Source: Clostridia bacterium (GTDB lineage Bacteria; Bacillota; Clostridia; Christensenellales; DTU072). From it: 5,113 nt of DNA. The stretch lies in assembly GCA_028699795.1 (NCBI GenBank), contig JAQVTZ010000131.1, forward strand, positions 1-5,113, written 5' to 3'. How positions within the stretch are numbered: position 1 is the first letter of the stretch; the number at the start of each line of letters is the position of its first letter. The translations under genes and the position numbers were made by a program. Below the pieces are notes generated by a model. It was not told the origin of the DNA. It made no database searches and saw only the letters and a list, made by a program, of their open reading frames with translations. This document shows, one piece after another, positions 1 through 5,113 of the stretch.

Positions 1-3000
1 TGGCGGGTGAAAACCTTGGGGATGAGTCGCAAGTAATCAAGTATCATTTTAAAGCGGTTAACAACGAAGACGGTACGACGCCGGCATATTACAACGGCAA
101 TAAGAGCGTAGCGTCCACTACTTCTTATACTTCGTGCAAGCTGGACCGCTTAAATCCCGAGTTAAGCGTAGAAGTCCAATATCAAAACGGCGACTTGTAT
201 TCCGGTGACTGGACAAACGGCGATATTACTTTTGTTTTTACGGCTTCTTACGGAGGTAGCGGCGCCCAAATTAACTTCAGCAACAATTCAACTGTGTACG
301 AAAATACGGGCGCGACTCCCGGCTATAACACGGGAGACGCAAACATAATAATAGAGAATGATGTTTTTTATTGGACCATTACCACGGAGCAAAAATCTAT
401 CCCGTACTATTTTAAAATTACGACGGGAACAAACAAGGATTTTACGATAGTAAATGCGGTAACATTAAAAATAGATAAAACAAAACCCGTTATCAGCGAA
501 CCTTTGCTAAATAAATCTCCCAACAGCAACGGTTGGATCGGGCAAGAGACAGACGCCTCTTTTACCGTATCCGAGGGCGAAGGTTGGTCGGGAATAGTAG
601 GCATAAGCGTATCGCCTAGTATCCCACTGAGCATTAACAGCGGCGCAGCCGTTGAGAAGGTAACCAATAGCTGTATTCTTAAGATAAACGATTATGAACA
701 ATATACGATAACCGCGATTGATGTTGCGGGCAATGTGCAAACACGCACCGTGCGATACAAGATTGACTCTAAGACGCCTGTGCTAAGTGTAGAGGAGGGT
801 TCTTATATAGAGAACATTTGGGTCAATACCTCTGCCGATTTCAATCTGCTTGTGCAGTTGGGCGCAAGCGGCGCAAAGTTCTTCTATAGTTACGGGGACG
901 ACAATTATTTTTTGATAGGGGACGATGTATTCTTGTACGAAGGCGACGGAGAGGCGGCACAACAAGAAGTGAGAACGGTATTCAGTCTTTCCCAAGAAAT
1001 GAACAGGAATCTAAAATTTAAAGTAGAAACCGGTTCGAATAAAGTAGCGATTTTGGATTTTGGCGTAGTTAAGTTGGATTACACCCCGCCCACGATAGCG
1101 TCTATCACCGATATGTCCTACTACCAAAACGATTGGAGGGACAACCCCATTGCGGTAGAGTTCTATGCAAGAGACGACGCCTCCGATATCGACTTATCTA
1201 ATGTGACAGTCAATAACGATGCCACGGTAAGTGAGAACGGAATGACAATCGAAGGTTTCCGAAAATTCCAATTCGAAATAATAAAATGTACGGTGTATAC
1301 GGTTACGGTATACGATATTGCGGGCAACGCCCAAACCTACGATTTTTGGGCAAAGATAGATACGGTTACCCCCTCTATGGACTATGAAGCGTATGTGGGT
1401 TCGACTGCAGAAGAGTATTATTTCGATAAATGGCTCAATCGTTCCACCTACGGCGATGACGCGTATGTAAGATTTGTATTCTACATGCAGATCAGCGCGA
1501 GCGGGGCGAAGATACAATATAAAGATTCATCCGAAATCTGGAAAGACTTGACAGGGTTTTTGTTTGAGGAAGGAAATGAAAGCGGACTTATACAAAATGT
1601 GGTATGCGAAGTAGATGTCGTGACCGAACAAAACGGACCTTACATGATAAGACTTATGACAGGGTCTGGCAAAACAACACCGATACAAGATCTCGGCACG
1701 GTTATGATAGACTCCACTTTGCCCTACTTTACGGCAGAGCCTGTGTTTACGGATGCGGAGGACTCTAATACCGTTATCGAGGACTTCCAAACAGATTGGA
1801 CTTACAAGGTTGTCAAGGCAAGATTTATTCCTTTCGACCAAACCTCGGGGATCAATTCTGTCAATGTGTCATGGTACGATATCGATGACCCGGGGCTTAC
1901 GAACGGTACACCTGTGATTTGCCAAAAAGAGGCCGATACCAACTATTATAGCTTTTTGATGGATACTTATGCTTATTACGAACTGGAGCTCGCGGACGGG
2001 TCAGGAAATATCTATCGATATCCCGTCATTGAGGCTATGGTAGACACGACGGACGGATATTCTCTTGCGGTAACAGCGACCAAAGGCGGAGAACCTTATA
2101 TTTCTGGAGATTGGTTGAAATCTGAAGACGACGCGGTAGACTTCATATTCGATATCACTTTTGACGGCGCAAGCGGATACACTGCTTTCGGCCCAAGCGG
2201 CGGCGGTGTGGAGTTTAGCGTGGACGATGGCGACACATGGGTGACATCACTCGACTTGTTCGACGGCGTACAAACACTGGTGCCAGATCCCAATGATCCG
2301 CTCAAAGCATCTATGACGGTTGTTTTGCAACAAAACAACACTTATCGCTTCAGAGTGGTTTCGGGCGCGGGCAGGGTGACGACCGTAAGCGAAGATTATC
2401 TCATACGCAAAGATATCGTACTTCCCGAGATTGACTATACGGTAATGGTACAGGGCACTGCGTACGATAGCAGTTGGACCGCCGCAGATGTTTTGTTTCT
2501 CTTTACAATTTCGGTGGGCGCAAGCAACGGTGTGATACAACAAACGATTTCGGCGACCGAAATTGTGGATTTGGAAGACCCAAACTTGGTTTGGACAGAT
2601 ATTATAGAAGTAACGCAAGGCTACGGTACAACGCATTCGTATACATTGGAAAATACGGTCGATAGTTTGTATTATTATTTCAGACTGGTCGCGGGTACTA
2701 GCAGTAAGGATGACGCCTCCGAAGGCAAGTTGGTACGCATCGACAAAGAGGTCATTACGCCAACATTCGAAATTTATAAAGGTGAAGAAGTATTTACGGA
2801 TGATTGGTCCGATATAGCGCTTACCGCAGTACTTACTACGCTTCCCGAAATTGTTAGTGGATATGAGGTATATTATGCGGTAAAGGAAGTGGGAGAAACA
2901 CCGCTCGAAAGCGATTATGAAGTAGTTACATTGGGAGCAGGCGAAGAAAATTATCAAACACAACGCACCTCCAGTGAGCGCAAGGAGATTCGCTTTAGAG

Positions 3001-5113
3001 TAGTAAACGGAGCGGGAGTGAAGTTCGATACTTCCCCTAAGATATACGGGATAGACTTAATTACCCCCGAATTCGAGATAACTTTTAACGGAGAAGCGCC
3101 CAAAGAAGTAAATCCCGAAAATCCTCCCGCGGTATGGTATCTAGACGATGTCAATGTATTATACACGGTTAACAGCAACTGCATATCCGGTACGACAAAT
3201 CAATACGCGGTTCTGCAAGACGGCGTATGGAGCGGGTGGACCTCAAGCGGAATAGACGGAGATACGCTTATTCTAGAAGATACAAGCGAGAGCGGAGGCT
3301 CTATCATTGATATTAAGTTCCGTGTGATAAGCGGCTCGGGAAGGTTTACGCAGCAAGAATATATCGCGCATATCGATGATAACCAATACGAAGTTAATCT
3401 CGTGCAATATGTGGGAAGTGTCGAAGGGCTGAGCTATGCCGAATATGTAAACGGTGTGACCGACAGCAAACGGAACGGAAGCGTAAATATCAGTTTTAAA
3501 GAGGCGGACGGTTACCGTCTTAAAGCTGTTTATGTCGGCAACGCGTATTTTGCCCAAACGGCAATGCAAACAGAAGCGGACGAGACGAACTACAGCGGCG
3601 CATACGAATATGATTATTCCTTACTTAGCTTAGGCGGCGCCGAAGAAACCGTAAGCATTACGGTAGGCGGCAGCAATGTAGAAGTGTATTTGTACTTTAT
3701 CAAGGATATTGTATTGGAATATGGCAATTTAGAGCAGTACATGCAAAACAATACGGTTCAAGAGATAGATATTTGGGTAGACGAATACGGATTCGATACC
3801 AATTACGCATCCGAAAACCTTACTTTTGAGGTATCGTATAACGGTGAACCTGTTGTGCCCAACGCAATTGGTGTTTACGATGTTGTTGTTTCGACAGAGA
3901 ACCCGAATTTTAATGTCGTTAACGGCGATTATTATACGGTTGGAGAAAACAATATTGAGTTGCAGTTAATTTTACGGTATTTTATTGGAGCGGGAGATGT
4001 ATTCGATTCTTACATGATATCTAATTATGAAGACTTAACCTATATCAGTAGTTACATGAATACCTCGAGCGATTTTAATTACTTGGGAGAGGCAAGGTGG
4101 AACTCATTTTTCCGTCTTAATAATGATATTGAATTACCTTCAAATTTCACGCCTCTTTGCGAAACCGCAAATAATGCTTTTCAAGGCGAATTATATGGTC
4201 AAAACCACAAAATATACTACGACGGAACCTATACGGTTTATTCGGATTTCGGGTTGTTTATACATGTGACAGGAGGCTTAATTAACAATCTTGGTGTAGA
4301 ATATAGTATAAACGCTCAAATACAAGAAGAAGCCGACATTTCGCTTCTTATTGCAAAAGGAACAGAGGCGACAGTTTTTCTATGTTATGCTTACGGTGAT
4401 ATTACGATAAACGGCGGGGAGGTTAATTGCGGCGGCCTTATCGGAAATATGACTCTGGGAATGATGCTTGGATGTTTTGCCGATGTCCATCTGAATATTA
4501 AAAATTCGGTCGGTAATTTTGGCGGCATTGTAGGGAATATGTACATTGACGAAACAGCTATTGCTATAATGGCATATACCTATAGCGTTTCCCAAATCGC
4601 GATAGATAATTCTGATATTCATGCAACCCGCACCACGGATTATTATGTTGGAGCATATTTAGGGTATCTTAATTTACCGTTTAGTGAGGAATCCATACAA
4701 GATTGCATCGAAAAGATGGTTTCTCCCAACAACTACTATCTAAATAATAGTGTTTTTAATAAAGAGAGTGGCAGTGACGGAGTAGAAGAAATTGTGATTG
4801 ATATCGGTATCGGTAATGAAAATGTGGCAAGTGACTATTCCATTTATTTAGATTATCGTTCCTTTATCGAATCCGACACATATTTTGGCGCGGAAGATTT
4901 GCCAATCATAGACGGGTTATATGTCGGCGCACTTGCCCGTATGCGTATTCAAGATGCGGGATTTGGTGACAACGAAGGTACCGAAGCAAGCCCGTTTTCT
5001 ATCACGGATTACTCCAAACTCGATTATATAAAAGTATTCCCGTGGGCATACTTTAAGCAGACGGCAGATATCATTTTACCTGACGATTATGCAGCGTTGG
5101 CAACTTTGGTACC
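1..5113 (+). CDS. Giant modular surface protein fragment: Ig-like repeats, InlB/MBG-like domains, GLUG repeats (partial at both ends)
   Basis: Frame 3 stays open for 1703 codons (bases 3-5111), and the other five frames are broken repeatedly. There is no start codon context, signal peptide, membrane anchor or stop in view, so the full protein is longer than 1703 residues. Order of modules: tail of one Ig-like repeat (1-54), ten complete Ig-like repeats (55-1129), an InlB B-repeat-like domain (about 1130-1233), an MBG-like domain (about 1234-1327), a GLUG-type region (about 1328-1663), and the start of a second GLUG-type block (1664-1703). Asp and Glu clearly outnumber Lys and Arg, Tyr, Thr and Asn are abundant, and Cys is sparse, which fits an exported beta-rich protein. 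From family knowledge such proteins act as adhesins or surface-layer-associated stalks. The ligand is not identifiable, no catalytic motif was seen, and I do not recognise a named gene. The coding call is near certain; the surface location is inferred from domain type only. Confidence 0.96.
3..164 (+). repeat. Ig-like repeat B0, C-terminal part only
   Basis: Residues 1-54 hold the final strands of a type B unit: YHFKAVNN at about 14-21 matches the Y-x-F-R/K strand of later units, and KLDRLNP at 46-52 matches their closing linker. An insertion of about 20 residues rich in Asn, Thr, Ser and Tyr separates the two. The start of the unit is outside the window, which shows that the Ig-like array continues upstream. 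Confidence 0.7.
165..488 (+). repeat. Ig-like repeat B1
   Basis: Residues 55-162. The GDW motif is at 68-70, a GGSGAQINF turn-strand follows (compare GASGAKFFY in B2), and the unit closes with YYFKITTGTNK and KIDKTKP (156-162). It precedes a type A unit. Confidence 0.8.
489..779 (+). repeat. Ig-like repeat A1
   Basis: Residues 163-259. Trp178 opens the unit, SGIVGISVSP is the classic 'SGI-x-x-V' strand, and YTITAIDVAGN (AGN at 242-244) with KIDSKTP (253-259) closes it. This is the pattern of common bacterial Ig-like domains. Confidence 0.85.
780..1091 (+). repeat. Ig-like repeat B2
   Basis: Residues 260-363. Trp273, then GASGAKFFYSYGDD (from 287), then LKFKVETGSNK (337-347) and KLDYTPP (357-363). 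The Asp-x-Ala-Gly-Asn of type A is replaced by TGSNK. Confidence 0.83.
1092..1373 (+). repeat. Ig-like repeat A2
   Basis: Residues 364-457, the shortest complete unit (94 residues). NDW at 376-378, an SDIDLSNVTVNN strand in place of SGI, YTVTVYDIAGN ending at 442, and KIDTVTP at 451-457. Confidence 0.85.
1374..1724 (+). repeat. Ig-like repeat B3
   Basis: Residues 458-574. KW at 476-477, SASGAKIQYKDSSEIW (a 'YSxDGxxW'-like strand), YMIRLMTGSGK (547-557) and MIDSTLP (568-574). Confidence 0.83.
1725..2057 (+). repeat. Ig-like repeat A3
   Basis: Residues 575-685. It has a longer acidic lead-in than other units before TDW (597-599), then TSGINSVNVSWYD, YELELADGSGN (DGSGN 665-669) and MVDTTDG (679-685). 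The linker proline is absent here. This is the last recognisable type A unit. Confidence 0.8.
2058..2426 (+). repeat. Ig-like repeat B4
   Basis: Residues 686-808, the longest unit. GDW at 702-704, GASGY from 722, VEFSVDDGDTW (the clearest 'ysvDgGxtW' strand), an acidic PDPNDP loop, YRFRVVSGAGR (781-791) and RKDIVLP (802-808). Confidence 0.85.
2427..2762 (+). repeat. Ig-like repeat B5
   Basis: Residues 809-920. SSW at 823-825, GASNGV from 839, YYFRLVAGTSSK from 891 and RIDKEVITP (912-920). Confidence 0.8.
2763..3068 (+). repeat. Ig-like repeat B6
   Basis: Residues 921-1022. DDW at 933-935, SGYEVYYAV in the turn-strand position, IRFRVVNGAGVK (996-1007) and GIDLITP (1016-1022). Confidence 0.8.
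3069..3389 (+). repeat. Ig-like repeat B7
   Basis: Residues 1023-1129. Trp1045 follows a Pro/Glu/Asn-rich lead-in, ISGTTNQYAVLQDGVW matches the SG-turn and 'YSxDGxW' strand, IKFRVISGSGRF is at 1104-1115 and HIDDNQY at 1123-1129. It ends the array; the linker proline is missing where the protein changes to other domain types. Confidence 0.8.
3390..3701 (+). other. InlB B-repeat-like beta domain (tentative)
   Basis: Residues 1130-1233. After NLVQYVG come GSVNISFKEADGYRLKAVYVGN (beginning near 1159), then a Tyr-rich stretch and VSITVGGSNVEVYLYF. The order 'V-x-I-x-x-x-x-x-x-G-Y-x-L/F-x-x-V-x-V', then a closing V-x-V-x-x-x-F strand, resembles divergent InlB B-repeats, which are often placed between Ig-like and GLUG regions. 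The Trp usual after the GY-F strand is not present, so the family call is weak. A divergent Ig-like unit is the main alternative. Confidence 0.45.
3702..3983 (+). other. MBG-like domain (tentative)
   Basis: Residues about 1234-1327. The stretch FEVSYNGEPVVPNAIGVYDV (1275-1294), followed by VVSTENPNFNVV, matches the MBG-type pattern 'Y-N/D-G-x-x-x-x-P-x-x-x-G-x-Y-x-V-x-V' with a following 'x-x-N-Y/F' strand. It sits directly before the GLUG region, as in many large surface proteins. The N-terminal boundary is uncertain. Confidence 0.55.
3984..4991 (+). repeat. GLUG-type beta-helix region, first block
   Basis: Residues about 1328-1663. The lead-in SYMISNYEDLTYISSYMN (1336-1353) matches 'I-x-x-x-x-D-L-x-x-I'. 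Then FFRLNNDIELP (1369-1379), FTPL (1382-1385), FQGELYGQNHKIYY (1393-1406), FGLF (1416-1419) and GGLINNLGVEY (1424-1434) match the 'FxLxxDIdL...F-x-P-i...F-x-G-x-x-d-G-x-x-H-x-I...GLF...I-x-N-L-x-v' order seen ahead of GLUG motifs. Two GLUG motifs follow: CGGLIGNM (1476-1483) and FGGIVGNM (1506-1513), with a weaker YYVGAYLGYL (1547-1556). The stretch 1557-1663 keeps the Asn/Asp/Tyr/Ile style but shows no clear motif. GLUG domains are found in surface adhesins; ligand unknown. Confidence 0.8.
4992..5113 (+). repeat. Start of a second GLUG-type block (cut by window end)
   Basis: Residues 1664-1703. PFSITDYSKLDYIKVFPW (1664-1681) repeats the layout of the first lead-in (SYMISNYEDLTYISSYMN), and AYFKQTADIILP (1682-1693) repeats FFRLNNDIELP. 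The separation between the two is about 320 residues. This predicts further GLUG motifs just beyond the window. Confidence 0.65.

Larger units (their letters stand above)
165..3389 (+). repeat. Array of ten divergent Ig-like repeats (A and B types)
   Basis: Ten consecutive units of 94-123 residues cover residues 55-1129. Each has one Trp shortly before its first long beta strand, at residues 70, 178, 273, 378, 477, 599, 704, 825, 935 and 1045 (spacing 95-122). Each closes with a linker containing I/L/V/K-Asp: KIDKTKP 156, KIDSKTP 253, KLDYTPP 357, KIDTVTP 451, MIDSTLP 568, MVDTTDG 679, RKDIVLP 802, RIDKEVITP 912, GIDLITP 1016, HIDDNQY 1123. The two periodicities run in parallel, which supports tandem domain duplication. 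Copies are too diverged to show long DNA identity. The array probably forms an extended stalk. Confidence 0.88.

Noticed and set aside
1566..1614. A purine-rich GAGGAAGG stretch just before an ATG at 1576, resembling a ribosome binding site and start.
   Set aside because: The ATG is only about two bases from the purine run, is out of frame with the gene and meets a TAG after 12 codons.
2474..2665. A 63-codon plus-strand open stretch in another frame.
   Set aside because: It lies wholly inside repeat B5 of the main gene, has an Arg/Gly/Tyr-rich product typical of an off-frame reading, and has no supporting start signals.
2247..2963. A 238-codon open stretch on the minus strand, the longest antisense reading frame.
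   Set aside because: It is in codon register with the sense gene, so it ends only where the sense strand uses TCA, TTA or CTA codons (here TCA at 2247), which are rare in this stretch. Its product is rich in Cys, Tyr, Phe, His and Arg with no domain, and no ribosome binding site was seen. It is a shadow of the sense gene.
4449..4493. A Met/Leu/Gly-rich hydrophobic run (residues 1483-1491 and neighbours) that could suggest a membrane helix.
   Set aside because: It is too short and is followed at once by Asp, and it lies between two GLUG motifs, where hydrophobic strands of a beta-helix are expected.
507..4622. Several other antisense stretches of 70-107 codons (for example 1194-1517, 1527-1841, 3273-3569, 4380-4622).
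   Set aside because: All are in the same aligned register and stop at sense CTA, TTA or TCA codons. Their composition mirrors the sense codons and none overlaps a break in the main frame.
1..5113. Possible mobile element, CRISPR array, tRNA/rRNA, riboswitch, promoter or terminator within the window.
   Set aside because: No short direct repeats with regular spacers, no transposase motif, no cloverleaf and no GC-rich hairpin followed by a T-run was seen. The uninterrupted coding frame leaves no intergenic space.

Overview
The whole window lies inside one very large protein-coding gene on the + strand. Frame 3 (first complete codon at base 3) is open from edge to edge: 1703 codons with no stop, no start region and no end. 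Residue n of this fragment begins at base 3n, which is the numbering used throughout. No second gene, RNA gene, mobile element, CRISPR array, promoter or terminator can be supported on either strand.

The fragment reads as a modular, acidic, Tyr/Thr/Asn/Asp-rich extracellular or cell-surface protein. Residues 1-1129 hold the end of one and ten complete divergent Ig-like beta-sandwich repeats of about 94-123 residues. Each complete repeat has a Trp near its start and a closing 'hydrophobic-Asp' linker of the type K-I-D-x-x-x-P. Two kinds of repeat can be told apart. Type A ends in a D-x-A-G-N style strand, as in common bacterial Ig-like domains. Type B ends in Y-x-F-R-V-x-S-G-x-G-K/R and usually carries an S-G turn before a 'YSxDGxxW'-like strand. 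The order is B(partial)-B-A-B-A-B-A-B-B-B-B. Residues 1130-1233 resemble an InlB B-repeat-like sandwich, 1234-1327 resemble an MBG-type domain, and from about 1328 a GLUG-type beta-helix region begins. A second GLUG-type lead-in starts near 1664 and runs off the end.

This architecture (long Ig-like stalk, InlB-like, MBG-like and GLUG repeats in a multi-kilobase ORF) is familiar from giant surface proteins of anaerobic gut Firmicutes, mainly Clostridia, with TGG as the only Trp codon and standard stops. That assignment is an inference with modest confidence. The export signal and the cell-wall anchor, if present, lie outside the window. The likely role is adhesion or surface contact, with the Ig-like array as a stalk, but no ligand or enzymatic activity can be read from the sequence.
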